A DNA stretch of 64,000 bases from Gadus chalcogrammus (taxonomy: Eukaryota > Chordata > Actinopteri > Gadiformes > Gadidae). The translations under genes and the position numbers were made by a program. The stretch spans positions 16,991,102 through 17,055,101 of the forward strand of contig NC_079414.1 in NCBI RefSeq assembly GCF_026213295.1, read 5' to 3'. The notes beneath the pieces are model-generated. The model ran no database searches. It saw only the letters and a list, made by a program, of their open reading frames with translations, and had not been told where the DNA came from. The stretch's first letter is position 1, and each line of letters opens with the position of its first letter. Shown here one piece after another: positions 1-56,060 of the stretch.

Positions 1-138
1 TCAACTCCTCAGAGGTAACATGCTACACATGACCTCTTGTTTGTGTATATATGACCAATCCCCATCGGGGAAAAATAATTTCACTGTGGTATCTTTGCCG
101 TGTTAACATCTTTGTAACTGGTTGTTTTGTTGCTTTAG

Positions 139-7488
<7,350 letters not shown>

Positions 7489-7574
7489 AGTTGACCGTGT
7501 TGGTGTACAGGCCTTGACCCTGTTGGTGTACAGGTCTCTACAACCTTTTAGTGTACAGCACGTATATCGTGACG

Positions 7575-7580
7575 AATAAA
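7575..7580 (+). terminator. smarca5: smarca5 poly(A) signal
   Basis: AATAAA lies 87 bases after the stop codon in the expected orientation. A second AATAAA at 7954-7959 could serve a longer 3' UTR. Which one is used cannot be told from sequence. Confidence 0.7.
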
Positions 7581-8142
7581 AGCAACTAGCTCCACCATAG
7601 TAGTCCTAGTTCCCTTAGTCTGTTCATATCCGTTGCAGGTGTGTGACCTTTGTAATGTATACAACCTCCAATTGGACTGAAGATTTCCCAACTAGAGTTG
7701 GTTTGGTTGTAGAAGGTTATTATAAAATAGTTTTCAGGCCTGCCTTTTTGGTGACTTCAGTATTGCAGCTGGATAGTTCTGGTTGCAACGATATTTTTGC
7801 TAGTACTTGAGTTTGTTCAGATAAATGTATTTATGTTGTTGGTTATGCCACATTCCATTGATTGCAAGGATTATGTATCTTTATGTCTAAAAGAATCACT
7901 CGTTCCCATACTTTGGTATATGTGAAGTAGAAGGTGTCTTTTTCAATGTCACTAATAAACTTCCCCATTTTATATTTAAAGAAAGTGTAAATGTTTTCTT
8001 TGAAAGAATCAAGATCTCTTGTTGTAAAAAGTACATTTGCTTTGGGCAATTGATATACATCCAAATGCACATTTGAATCATCACAAAATACAAGTTAACC
8101 ATTTATGAAAGGACAAATTTTGGTGGAAAAAAGATGATTGAC

Positions 8143-8148
8143 TTTATT
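8143..8148 (-). terminator. frem3: Probable frem3 poly(A) signal
   Basis: AATAAA on the minus strand, about 955 bases after the frem3 stop. It is the first canonical signal I found in that direction. It would put the frem3 3' end about 550 bases from the proximal smarca5 poly(A) signal, tail to tail. Confidence 0.5.
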
Positions 8149-8732
8149 ATTTCAAAACTATTTTCTTAGGACATCATAAAAATATATCAATTTCAAGGTT
8201 GACCAGAGTGTAAAAATACCACAAACATCTTCCTGTATTGCTATCTAAACATTTGTGGGTTTCCAATCAAATGTGGAAAAATAAGGGGAGGATTGCATTC
8301 AAAGAAATAAATGGAAATTCCAACCCCTTTCGATTAGCACCATCTCGGTAGTAAGTGGCCAAAGGGGCAAGGGAGGCTTTACGAAGCAGTCAATTATTAT
8401 AAAATGTACAATTCCATTCACCGAGTCAGCTTCAACATTCATTTTTCTCAAATACACATTCATCGACACATCACATTAATATAAAACCACTGGGTAATCT
8501 AATTTCCTTAAAAATAATACCTTTAACTGAATCGAAACAGACAGCGTCTCACTTCGACTGCTGTACATCAATGTAAATTTCAAACACGATTCACAAGCCT
8601 CAAATCACAATATAACAAAGAAGCAGGCAAATAATATATTAGAGGGCTCTTCCCCATCTCCTTTCATCCACAGCAGTAAAATCATAAAAACGGAGCAGAA
8701 AGACCATCTTACAGTAGCAGTTCACAGGACAT

Positions 8733-8790
8733 CAATAGCTCAGCGCATAAGGTTGAATTCGAACCCTGTGCCCAATAGCAGCGTGGTCTC
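8733..8790 (+). repeat. Possible tRNA-like SINE fragment in the frem3 3' UTR
   Basis: AGCTCAGCGCATAAGGTTGAATTCGAACCC contains a B-box-like GGTTGAATTCGAACCC string. Short and weak. The surrounding 3' UTR otherwise holds C/G homopolymer runs (8850-8862, 9026-9059). Confidence 0.3.
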
Positions 8791-9102
8791 CGGAGACACA
8801 CCTACAGCTGCTATACGACGCAGAAGTAATGTTTCAACTGTAACGCTTCCCCCCCCCCCCCTGGCAAGGTGCCTTAGTCTTACTCTGGGGTGGAAGTAAA
8901 TAAAGGAGGTGTTGGTGGACTAACTGGGCTTCAGTGCTAGGAGAGCTGGGCTTGGAAGGCACCATGTTGGTGGTGGTGATAAAGAGTTTGTTGAAGGGGG
9001 TGTGGGGAGGGTTCTGTGTGCGTTAGGGGGGGGGGGGGGGGGGGTCAGTGGGGGGGGGGAAGGGGTCAGGGTCGCTTACAACCCCACCTGCCCTCCACCG
9101 CC

Positions 9103-44359
<35,257 letters not shown>

Positions 44360-44422
44360 ATCCACTGCTAGTTGCTCTGCATTTAATGCAGAAATCAGTG
44401 GGAATACACACTGTCCTATCCA

Positions 44423-44682
44423 CTAAAGAAAAAAAGAAAAAAGGTATCAGCAATGGAAAGCAATGTATTCTCTCTTCTCTCTCTCAATCTCTCTGTATCT
44501 CTGCTCTCTTGGATGGGCTGTGGCCCTACACACACTCTCTCCCACTCACCCAATGCATGTGTAGCAGTGGGACTGTGCAGGTAATAATGAAACACTAGAA
44601 AGTGCTAGAGCCTGACTCCTCCCTCTGCTTACGCAGCCAGGGAGCCGCCTGCCCCCTTGGCTAATTTAAGAAAGGCCATTGG
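44423..44682 (-). promoter_or_regulatory. frem3: frem3 5' UTR intron and probable promoter
   Basis: Upstream of the ATG there is a strong acceptor (a long T/C tract ending CTTTAG at 44423-44424) and a strong donor TTGG/gtgagt (donor 44548-44549). This suggests a 126-base intron at 44423-44549 between a non-coding exon (lower border 44550) and the coding exon (upper border 44422). A minus-strand CCAAT box at 44678-44682 and an AT-rich CTTAAATTAG at about 44660-44669 may mark the core promoter. No TSS data. Confidence 0.4.
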
Positions 44683-45182
44683 ACAGCCTGGGGAAGCACT
44701 ACCCCCCTTTAGCCCACCCCAACTCCTCACAAAAATGCTGCATCAAAGGGTATTTTGTGGATTGGTGGGGAGAACGAAAGTATCACTGACAATCTTTAAT
44801 TCCTGCCACATATTAAGTACCAACACGGAATAACTGAAAAATTATTATCAATCGATTACATGTGTTTAAGTCGCAACCTCTGTCATGAAGATATTTAGTT
44901 ATTTCATGGATGGTTAATCGATAGTAATGGCATTACTAAAGCTATAACAAAGGAATGGAAAAGTCCTCCTGTTAAGCTAATGTTTTGTAAAAAAAAGTAG
45001 AGAGTAATATTCTATGGAGAAAAATATCTTAGGAAAGCATTTCATTCATTGTTATGGTATTTCTTAACCTGCTTTCATTAAAATCCCTAAATCACAGGCC
45101 AGCTGACATTCCTGTGCATTCCTGTAGTAGAAATGAATTTTTTTTAATGCAAATACAAAGTCAAACCTAAGCACAAGTGTAC

Positions 45183-45308
45183 CCTCTTTGTAGGGGATGG
45201 TTTGAAGCCATAAAGACCATCTCTCTGGGACGTCCCGGCACCACAGGTCCCTGCGGTTTTCCACAGAGTAGCTAGCGTCTCTCTTCAGCTGGTCTGACAG
45301 GTGGATGC
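45183..45308 (-). CDS. Candidate orphan coding exon, unidentified
   Basis: On the minus strand a good acceptor (CTTTTTGTCTGTTGGGTCCAG) precedes an open 126-base segment ending at a GAGG/gtacac donor, phase 1 in and phase 1 out. It would encode 42 residues including SVENRRDLWCRDVPERWSLW. The Trp/Arg-rich composition is unlike random intergenic sequence, but I do not recognise the family and see no partner exon nearby. It could be a remnant of a lost gene or chance. Confidence 0.25.
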
Positions 45309-47174
45309 CTGGACCCAACAGACAAAAAGATCTAGAAGCAGACTGAAAAGCTTTCAATACTTTAAATCAAACGATGTCTTTCCTAGAATGCTAAGAATTC
45401 CCAGACACTTCATTTTAAGAGTTGATTTCATTAATCAACTAAGTGTGTTCAAATTGTGCTCCTTCTTAAATCAACCTAGCATACTTGATATTAAATCACT
45501 CATACTTTAAATGTCCGGCTAAAATGTCTTGATTTATTGGAAGGACGAATCCAATCTTGCTTTTTAGTTCAAGGTGGTTGAACTACAATCACCTACACAA
45601 CAGAACAGCTGGTATGTTCTGTTTTAAAATGATACAAGGATCCATACATTTCCAATGCCCTACTACCATCGTTGCTATAATTCTACTATCCAGCATCACT
45701 ATTAAATAATGAATGCATCTAAAATTATTGTATATGTCTAATGGATACAGTCAATGACAACTGTATCACACTCACCCCGAAAAAAGCACAACAGAGAAAT
45801 GACACAGTACCTTCTGGATGCAGTGACAATGGCAGAATGGGAAGTTTGTTCGGATGATGTTTTTAAGGTCATGCAAGGATAAAAATACTTAGCGGCCATA
45901 TATGGAGTATAATTTGAGGAGGGCAGGAGACTTAATCAAGTGATCTGTATCACTTTGCAGATATGTCTTGCTAAAATTCAATCATTTGAATTCCATGCCA
46001 TTTTTCCATCAAAAGATTGATCTATGAACTTACATTACCTACAGTGTTTGTTTTCTACCAATTCCTATCTTTCTCTTCTGTAATCCTTCCCTCCAATGAT
46101 TTGCGAAAAATGTTGTATTGCATTGACATTGTTAATAATGTTTTAAACAATAATGTTTTAAACATCATAATCATAGAACAATAAACGCGTGATTAGCTTG
46201 ATAACAGTTGGAAAGCTAACTAACAGTGATTATTTATATTAAAAAAGAAGTGGCTACAAATTGGCTACCGCTAATAATTATATCAGAGTTAAAAGGTTGG
46301 CGATAATGGTGTGTGACGAAAACACGGCCGGAGCTAGCAACATCACAGCTAGAAAGCCTACAGATCACAGCATTGGCTGAATAGCCAAGATGCCAGTGTC
46401 AAAGAAATTCTAGATCTCTCTTTTCATTACATCCTCTAAATAGGTGTGTTGCCCTCCTCCCCCCTGACTGCATTTGGACCAAGCTTTTTATAAGCACATA
46501 CAAATATATCTCCTCAGGATGTCCTCTGTAGTGGAATGAATGAACCATAGCACCTCGTCATGTGCTATGGCCTATGGTTGGTTTATGAACTTTGATCTTT
46601 AGACCAACAAAAGGCTTTCAATGTTCTTATAATACATTTGTGTGTCGTACCTGTTAAGAAATATGAAAAGGTAAATTGATCGCCTGTTTCCTGAATTGAA
46701 CCAAATAATGATACTATGAATGATATTATGAATGGTGGATGAAGCCCTGATATTATCATTATCATCATCTCATAAAACATAAATACATTGGCTGTTGAAG
46801 CTCCATAAATCCCTATCGCTCTTCATCACAGAGGTCATAGGCTCTTTGTCGGGACCGTGTTGAATACTGGGAAAGCCCTCTACTTCCAGCACGCCACCTG
46901 CTGCTACTTGGTGTCCAAGGTAAACACACGGATCCTAAGGTCTCACCTCATCCTCAGAGCAGCTCCGATGACAGCCACACCCTGTGACCCCATGATGGAT
47001 TGGGAACAAAGCGTGACTGATTAAAGCACCCGATGGCCCACTGCCACCCAGAGGGGGGGTGAGGAGAACCAGCTTTCCTTGCTCTCAACTCGGTCCATAT
47101 GTGGTTTTTGGAGGAGCAGGAACAAACAGTGGATGTTTAAATTATGTATAATATAATGTAATCCAGCTGTGATT

Positions 47175-47535
47175 AGTTAATAATAATAATAATAATGGAT
47201 TGAATTTATATAGCGCTTTTCTAGACACTCTAAGACGCTTTACAGTGAAGGGAGGACCTCACTAACCACCACCAGTATGTAGCACCCACTTGGGTGATGC
47301 ACGGCAGCCAATCTGCGCCACAACACTCACCACACACCAGCTTGAGGTGGAGAGTGAGGGAATTAATGAGTCAGCCAATTATACAGGAGGATGATTAGGG
47401 GGCCAGATTGAATGAGCCTGGTAGGGCCAGGACACCGGGGAATCCCCTACTCTTTGCGATAAGTGCCCTAGGATCTTTTATGACCTCAGTGAGTCAGGAC
47501 CTCGGTTTTACGTCTCCTCTGAAGGACGGAGTTGT
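47175..47535 (-). mobile_element. 3' end of a non-LTR retrotransposon-type repeat
   Basis: Contains TTTATATAGCGCTTTTCTAG, ACTCTAAGACGCTTTACAG, CAGGACACCGGGGAATCCCC and GAGTCAGGACCTCGGTTTTA, the signature strings of a widespread fish repeat. The (AAT)n at 47179-47195 would be its 3' microsatellite tail on the minus strand. Clade uncertain. Confidence 0.6.
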
Positions 47536-47819
47536 GGTAATATTGTTGACTACTTATATTTGGCAAAGTCAACCCATTTTTATTAATTTACAATACTGTT
47601 AAACACAATCTGTAAAAAAACGGCATTGACAATTAATAGATAGATTGCTATGCGTGTAAAATCTTTTCAGCACCTTGGTGTGTTTCCCACACGCACTGTT
47701 GATGGATGGTCTGCTTTATCTGGAAATAGGATGGAGGTTCACACAGGTTAATCACTGACAGCAAAACATGAGCAAGCATACATACATTACATGTGTATGT
47801 GTATGCACAGATGTATTAT

Positions 47820-48040
<221 letters not shown>

Positions 48041-48304
48041 GAACATGCATTGGTTGCATATAGAAAAAAAAGTTATTGGCCACCTATATATATACACCGG
48101 AGCAAGATGATCTATTATTTCGTCGTAAGTCACTTAGAAGTGCCTGCTGAATGACAAGTAAATAGTAAGATAATAATATCTGTTTGCTAGCCTAGATATG
48201 CATCATGATAGAAGCCCCCAGTGCAGCAAAGGTCCTACCCTAGTGACAGTAGATAAACTCCTCATACCCCCTGGAAATAGTTCAGAATAAGTCCCTTACC
48301 CCCC

Positions 48305-48550
<246 letters not shown>

Positions 48551-49194
48551 TTCCTTCACTGTAACATTCTGTTTGTGTCACTAGTATCCCAATCATCCGG
48601 TGCTGTTGTAAATATACACAGCGTATAAATAGAGGTTATGGAGACCCAAGACATTTGGATCCAGTTCATAGCCGAGGGTTTGGGTTCCTCCGGGCTAGGG
48701 GCTCTGGGTGTGTGGGGAGCCATGACTGTGGTCGGATCCCAGTTGAGAGGATGGTATGGTATGGTTCCTTGTGGTGGTGGTGGCGATAAAAGCGTCCTTC
48801 CGGTGGATGGAGATAGGACGCTGCTGTATGTTTTACTTAAGAGAGTCTAGGCCATGGAAACAAGCCTGTTATAGCGACTGGATCAATCCCAAACACTGGG
48901 CAACACTGGCCCATAGATGGTACACTCCGGTGGAACTGAGGTCACATAAAGATCTACGTTATGTGGCATGTCTCAATTTATGCATAAGCTGAATTACTCT
49001 TTTGAGGTCATGCATTTTTCTCTTTCTCACTTTCGCATCCATCCTGAAGTATGATCTCATCAAGTGAGGGTGCTAGTTAAAGCTCAGTGGAAGTTTTTGT
49101 CCATGTGTCAATGTGTACTTTAAACTGTAAAGCTACAGTGAATGGGGGATCTTGTGAGGTTGCGAACTGGGGGATGGACTGTCCCTCAGTAGTA

Positions 49195-49370
49195 GAAGGG
49201 AGGGCCTACCGTGACTCCCTCCTTGCTGCTCTGCCTGCATGTGCCATTCGTCCTCTGCAGCTCGTCCAGAATGCAGCAGACCGGCTGGTCTTCAACCTCC
49301 CCAAGTTCTCCCACACTATACCGCTGTACCCTGCACTGGCTACTGAGGCTGTGACACTGTACACTGGGCT
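49195..49370 (+). mobile_element. LINE reverse-transcriptase remnant
   Basis: The plus strand encodes LLAALPACAIRPLQLVQNAA followed by DRLVFNLPKFSHTIPL, matching the conserved 'LPxxxIxxLQxxQNAAARLV' segment near the end of LINE polymerases (L2/Rex type). Short and decayed, without the rest of the enzyme. Confidence 0.7.
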
Positions 49371-51002
49371 GGTGTTCTTTCCCCCAGTAGAGGCAGCTGA
49401 CCTGGGAATGGTAAAACTACAGTGAACCAGGGATCTGTTGAGGCCGGGATGTTATTCTGTCCCCCAGTAGAGGCAGCTGACCTAAGAATGCATGCGACAG
49501 TGTGGGGGATTCCTGTCTTTTAACAGTCTCTTTGAACTGAAGACATATGCACCTGGAGTGCCTTTGTGCACTGATGGCAAGAAGAAATAGAGGGGGTGGA
49601 ATTCATATATGGAGAGAACTATAAATGAAGTATTGTTTGCTTTTCCAGGTTATAAGTCATTGTTTGTAGTCATATTGGCTGGTGTTACAAAGTATGTATT
49701 ATTAATTATATCCAGGTTACATCCGTCGTCCTAACCCTAAAGCACAATTATGTCCAAAACCAGTTTTATCATAGTTTTTTGTTATCATTAATAAAATCTC
49801 CATTTAACTTGTATCCCACTATGCATTACAATTTTGCATAGTTATAATGATGTTAATTATTTGTTCATAGTTTAAACTTCAATGTTAATTTGTAGGGTGT
49901 ATAAATGTCAAAAAGTGAGGAAAAAATATTTTATTGATGTTTGATGTCAGATATCAGAACAAATTGCTTATTGCTAGAAATTAGCGATCTGTGAAGTCTC
50001 TGGCCCATTATATTTCACATTGAGCACATTTAATCAGTCCTTTTTCCAATTGCATCAGATTTATTTAATAGCTTGCAATGTCCAGTACTGATGCCAAACG
50101 ACACACAAAAATAAACATAAAAGGGGGAATATGCAGAGGATTAAGTTAGCTAATATCCATCCAACATATTTATGTGTGGATGGATAATTCTGGTTACTGT
50201 GCAACAACGTATGTGTCATATTTAAACAATTATGACATTTATAGAATAAAAATATACATTCTCTGTCTGTATCAAATACATCTCTATATTAACGTATTGT
50301 GTTGTGCAAGAAGGTGCAAACAAAAAGTTAACAAAAATTCAAAGCCATCTGATGGATTTTTAACTGTTAAGGTCATATTTACAAATTCAAACACACTTTA
50401 GGAACATAACAGGTAAGTAAATTAATCCTTAACCATAATATGTAAAAATATATTTTTACAGTTCAAATACAAATAGCAAAGCTGGTTTAAATCCTCTAAA
50501 AGCCTGTATCAAATGATACATATTCCTGAAATGCGGACAAAAAGAGTCGCCTTTTTCCGATGCATCAATGAATTCAAGGATTTTCTTCAATCTGAAATAA
50601 AAGAAGAAAAATAGAAATTAGGCTAACAGACTACTTTTCATGTTATCACCATATCTAATACGTTCTTGTCTGGTTTTCGTGTGTAAACCTTCAGCAATAG
50701 CTCTGTTTCAGACTTTGGTGTCACCTGCTTTCCCCTCTCCCGAGAGGGGTAACTTCTGCTTCAGCCAAATATACCCTCTGCCTTGAACTTTGACCGCCCT
50801 GTGCTGGCTAACATCTGTTTGAGGAGAAGGCTACCTGACATAATCCTTGCACACATCTGTTGATGTGATTTATGAATAACAGTTAAGCCGCTCCAGACCG
50901 GCGAATGGCCCATGGCTGACCTTACTCTAGGCTTCAGAGGGATAGTCCCGCTACAGGGACGACAAACGGAAGGATAATACGTACTATACAAGACCTAAAA
51001 AC

Positions 51003-51425
51003 ATTGTTGGTGTCTCGACAATATAGTCTTCTTTAAGTATGTTCATTATGGTCTAGCCCCATCGCCACAATGATATTACACACATTACAAAATGTAAGAC
51101 AATGTTCGTGTTTCGACGATATTGTTTGATGATTTCAGTTATTAACAGATACTTCTGTAAAGTATGTTTACTTTATTGTTGTTTACTTTATTACAAAAAT
51201 GATACTGCACACGATGTCTGTGTCTCGAGGTTAAGGAGATTTGATTTCGGATATTAGCGGATACCTCTGTAAAGTATGTTCCCCATGTTGTAGCCCTATG
51301 GCTACAACAATGATAATACACATGAAACAAAATCGTAAAATGTTGTGTCTTGACTGTCATGTTTAATGATTTTAGCCATCAACTCTTCTGTAAGGTATTT
51401 TGTAGCCCTGGGGCTACAATGGCGG
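51003..51425. repeat. Degenerate tandem repeat, about four units of 100-130 bp
   Basis: The motif GTGTCTCGACAAT recurs in diverged form near 51010, 51108, 51220 and 51347. It is followed by AGTATGTT and a 'TAGCCC...GGCTACAA(C/T)AATGATA' block. Confidence 0.5.
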
Positions 51426-52783
51426 GAGTCAGCAATTTACGAACACAAAGTGAAACACAAGGACCGATGCACTCAAAATGGTTTACGGCTCCCTTGTAGC
51501 AACGCACTCGGAACTCCTTTCAGTCCATCATATATTTCACAGAGGGCTTTGTTTGCCATGCCGGCCCTGCCACCCGGCCCATTACAATCTCAAATTGTAC
51601 TGGCCTTAATCTTGAGCGTATCCATTAAAAAGAGTTTAGGTTTAGGATTGGTAACGTGAACACAAACAATAGGCTCCGGTTGCAGCGACTAAGTCCTCAC
51701 ATAGGGGACCTGTGGCTCTGTAGTTCTCGGCCGCAGCGAGTTGAGCCCCAGGTAGAGATACGGATCTACTGAGGTTAGCTAGTCACAATGGCGGAACCCA
51801 GTTGCTGAAAGACAGTCACATTCCACGGGGGATTTTGGTTGGGTTTGAAGAAAAGACTGGCCTGAGTTGAACCCCAGAGGGACAATGTTGACCGATGTTG
51901 AATGTTGCTAGCCTTACGCTTCATCATTGTCCTTTGCATCCACATTTGACCCACATTTTAATTGCTCTTAAATCACAGCAAGTCCACCTCATAAGTTATT
52001 ACAAAGATGTATTCTGATTGATTCTGAAAGAAGCTTGTTTTAAATAGCCAGAGGAACTTGAATGAAGACTTTAAATAGTTGGAGCTTGTAGAATACTGAG
52101 TGTGGCAGAAGAGTTGACGGATTCACTATCTAAAGGTTAACTGACCTGAACCACAATCCAGATGGAAGAAGGTTACAAATGGCAGGCTGATTTATTTTGA
52201 GGCTGTCAAGAATGAAATGGAAGTGTTTGAAATGTTGCCATGAGTCTAATTTATATTTTCCTTTAAAACAACATGAATAAAACCAACTTTGTAGTTCAGC
52301 AGGACTTAGTACAATGCTTGCTTTCTCGCTATATATAGCTTCACCTGGAGGGAGCAAATGTCCCTCAAGGGGTATACTTTATACACTAAGATAATTTTTA
52401 AATCTGTAGTCCGGAACGGGCGGTTTTGAGGAAAAAAACAGTAGATCGGAATCCATTTCCACAGTTACAACCTTTTGACTCGCTTGTTTGTTTTGAACTT
52501 ACTCAAACAATAGCCTTTTAGGTCTCCAGGTACTGTACATTTCTTAAAAAAACTATGAACGTACAAAGCACAAAAAACCCATTTTCTACACCATTTCCTT
52601 CATTCCCACTTCATGTCTCCATATCTGCAAGTTCTTTCAAATGTTTTCCCTCAGGCTGTAGCTGAGCACGGCAGGGCGCTAAATGCTACCTGCACGTTTA
52701 TGTGAGTCCCTTATCAGACCAGGTGTTTGTGAGATCAGACCAGATCCATATCAAGATAGGAAACACAATGGTAAGAAGTGCGT

Positions 52784-52824
<41 letters not shown>

Positions 52825-52962
52825 AGGGAGAGAGGGAGAGGGAGAGGGAGAGGGAGAGAGGGAGAGGAAGAGGGAGAGGGGGAGGGAGAGGGGAGAGAGA
52901 GAGGGAAAGGGAGAGAGAGAAAGAGGGAAAGGGAGAGGGAGAGAGAGAGAGAGAGGAAGACG

Positions 52963-52997
<35 letters not shown>

Positions 52998-53001
52998 AGG
53001 G

Positions 53002-53091
<90 letters not shown>
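52784..53091. repeat. GA/GAGAGG low-complexity tract
   Basis: About 300 bases of pure purine dinucleotide and hexanucleotide repeats; the Glu/Arg and Ser/Leu reading frames across it are artefacts. Confidence 0.98.
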
Positions 53092-53454
53092 AACATCCAC
53101 ACACCAGAGAGCAGCTGCTCGCCCTGCTCCACGTCTGCAGTGACTTGTCGGGTTGGAGGCAGAAGAATGTGACTTAGTTGACTCGGACTCAGGGGCCGCC
53201 ATCATTCTCCTCACAGTCGACGAGTCTTCCCCTCTAATTATGAGGAAGCTCTGACCTGTGGCCCTCTCAGAGAGAGCCCAGGAGCCTCCAAAGGGTCATG
53301 GAAACCTGGCATCTCGACAGGCCCACATAACACTGAGGTGAGGCGTGGTCCAGGCATCACACTCAGAGAACTGCTGACAAACAGCAGTGGTACATCTGCA
53401 ATGGTTGAGGCTCCTCAATGACGTCAGGGTTTATGTTCATTATTTAGTTATCAA

Positions 53455-53600
53455 GCATTTAAAGATGTCCTTACAGTGAATTTCCTGATACATTTCATAA
53501 GGAGGGGGTAAGAGGTTTGGGCTTCTTGCTCAAGGGATGCCTACTGCAGACATTTGGGATGTAAACAGAACCTTTTGGCCTCAAATCAAACAATACCTAA
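53455..53600 (-). repeat. Diverged tRNA-derived SINE fragment
   Basis: Shares the order TGTCCTTACAGTG, CTTGCTCAAGGGATGCC and AACCTTTTGGCCTCAAATC with the copy at 26285-26425. Confidence 0.4.
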
Positions 53601-55838
53601 ACCCATAATGATTGTGTATTGGCTGCATCCACAGCCCACAATTTGGGTGATTGACTAACAACTGACCTACTGATCACTCAGATCACCTCCCATGTCAAGC
53701 CTCAGTTTCCTCAAGAAAGCCAAGCTTGACCTCTTATTATAGGCTTCCTTTCACAATTAACGCTGCTAAATTGTTTGGAAAGCAGTTATACAGTCCATTC
53801 TTTATCCTGTCATCTTTGGCAAATTACAATTAACTATGACAGGTTGTTAAGACATAGGATCCCAGGAAAAGCAAAAGGACAAATACGAAAGACCCCAAAG
53901 AATATGTCATTCATGACAGTCGTATAATTAACACATGATATCCAGAGAAACAGTAACTTCGATCCATGAATGCATATATTACATAGTGTGGGTATTTTGC
54001 AGTCAAAGTACTGATGCTGTGGACAACTGCATACTACTCATCTACAAATACAAACAGAATCTGAAGATGTTTGATCATCACAGGTATTAGCATTTGCCTT
54101 GTCACAGCCATCTTATCTCATTACAAATCAAAAATTATCGGTTATCGAATTATCGTGATCCGTTCCGATCTAAACCTACATAATAAATGTAATCCAATGA
54201 AATGTAATCTGATCTCAGATGATTGAATGTCTTCTTATCTGAACAACTGCTCTGTAAACGGGTGGATGTGTGAAAGTTGTAGGGATGATGCTCTGGAGGA
54301 CAGATACAGATCAGTTCCTAGAACAGCGTAGCAAGGGGCCCTGGAGGGTTTTGACAGCAAGATGCATCAATCCTTTTGTAATTAAAGTATTCAAGTATCT
54401 ACAAAGGTTATGTTCTAGAACTCTTGCCAGTTGTGAGGTTAATTTAGAGCTTTCTGGCCTTGCAAATTCAGCTAGAATGCATATTTCAATCAAAGAAGAA
54501 AGGGGTATCCTCCCCTTAGAAAAACCGAAACAGAAATCCAGCTGACGTGTACTAAGGGTCGCAGGGCAAATGCGGTTAAACAGTGTGACAGGTTGGCAAG
54601 TTGCAGCAGTGTTTGTGCTGTGCTTGACTCTGCTGGAACAACTGTAGTCCGTCTCACAACATGATGTGCAGGAATGCTCCGTGCACATTTTTCCACGCTT
54701 GACACTGAACCTCCCTCATTCTTCTAGCAGTCAAAGACCCCATTAATTCAGACCCTGTCGAGACAGACCATCAATACGGACCTTATCCTTACAGACTTTG
54801 TCAATACAATACAGATTATAATTGAATAAAAAAAAATATGATATGTCTTCAAGATTAATGTTATATCTAAGTGCACTGCTTTTACTATATTAAAATAAAT
54901 ATATTTAGACGCAATCTATTACGTAGGATTAGATTACCACTCCAATATTAGAGATGCTTTCTTCAACAATTGAAAATGTATGCAATGTGAATGTGATGTT
55001 ATTCTCTGCTGCCTGTCTGAGCGACCGGAAGCTGTGCTCCTTATAACCAAGCTTGATCCAAGTTACAGTATACTTGAAATTACAGAATACTTTAAATTAC
55101 AGGATATACTAACCGTACCCCATTATAAAACAGCTCCCCTTTCCCCTTGCTTGCTTTCTTCCATAATAATTACACTTACGTATCACCATAACAGCCCCCA
55201 ACCAGACACAAAAATGTGTTTCCTGACTGATAACAAAGCATTTTAAAGTTCATGGACAAACTGCTGTCCCTCACTTTACAATTTGAGGTTCAGCATCTTG
55301 TTTCTTCTCTGGCTGCCAGGTGTTCCCTCCTGGATGGTGGTGGAGAGAGCCCCCCCCTCCCCCATCGCTTCATCCGGGCCTCCCTGCAGTAAAGGGTCCC
55401 AGGTGGGGATGGGAGGTCTTAACCACGTCCAAAACCCCCCCCCCAACCCTCTCGTTTTCCTCATGGAGGAAACCCGCTGCTCTGTCTGTCATTACACATG
55501 AGAGGAGCTGCCGTCATTCTCCCGCAGACATCAGATCATTAGAAAGTGGAGCAAACGAATGGCTAGAATGTAGAGAGTGTATTAGTGGTTTGTAAAGTGT
55601 TTGTTTCTGACTCCCCAGACATGCTTGTCAATTATTTGTTGCCATGGATGGACTCTGATTACAGTCCTGTTGACTAGAACAGACATTTTACATGGATAGA
55701 AGAAGGACAGACTTTTTTAAACTATTTATCCTTTAGTCATTTAGGAACCACTTAAGAAATATAAATTGATTTGGTCATTAATTGGCAGATAAGGGGTAAA
55801 CTATTTTGCTGGGCCAAATAAATTTGGGTTTGAACTAG

Positions 55839-56060
55839 TGCTGTCAGTTAAACACGTTATTAACGGCGTTAACGCAAACCAATTTCAACGGCGCTATTTT
55901 TTTTATTGCGCGATTAACGCAATTTATTATAAAAAAAAATATATATACTTTTTTTTTTTTTTTTTCTTTGGCTCAAAACAAAGAAGCAGTAGCCTGACTG
56001 CTATGTTCAAGGCAATATGTTTGTAGCCGCTGTTAAGTGGCTAATAACAGCGGCTCTCGT
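55839..56060 (+). mobile_element. hAT-like element end
   Basis: AGTGCTGTCAGTTAAACACG, TATTAACGGCGTTAACGC and GCGCGATTAACGC are typical of a common fish hAT MITE terminus. The other terminus was not found. Confidence 0.5.

Noticed and set aside
44360..44365. Upstream GTG as frem3 start
   Set aside because: A GTG start is not expected for a nuclear gene; the ATG at 44357-44359 has a good context and is followed directly by a signal peptide.
49087..49425. 112-codon plus-strand frame as a host gene
   Set aside because: Its only recognisable part is a LINE polymerase fragment; treated as a retrotransposon remnant.
52683..53214. Glu/Arg-rich and Ser/Leu-rich frames of 120-164 codons
   Set aside because: Artefacts of the GA tract.
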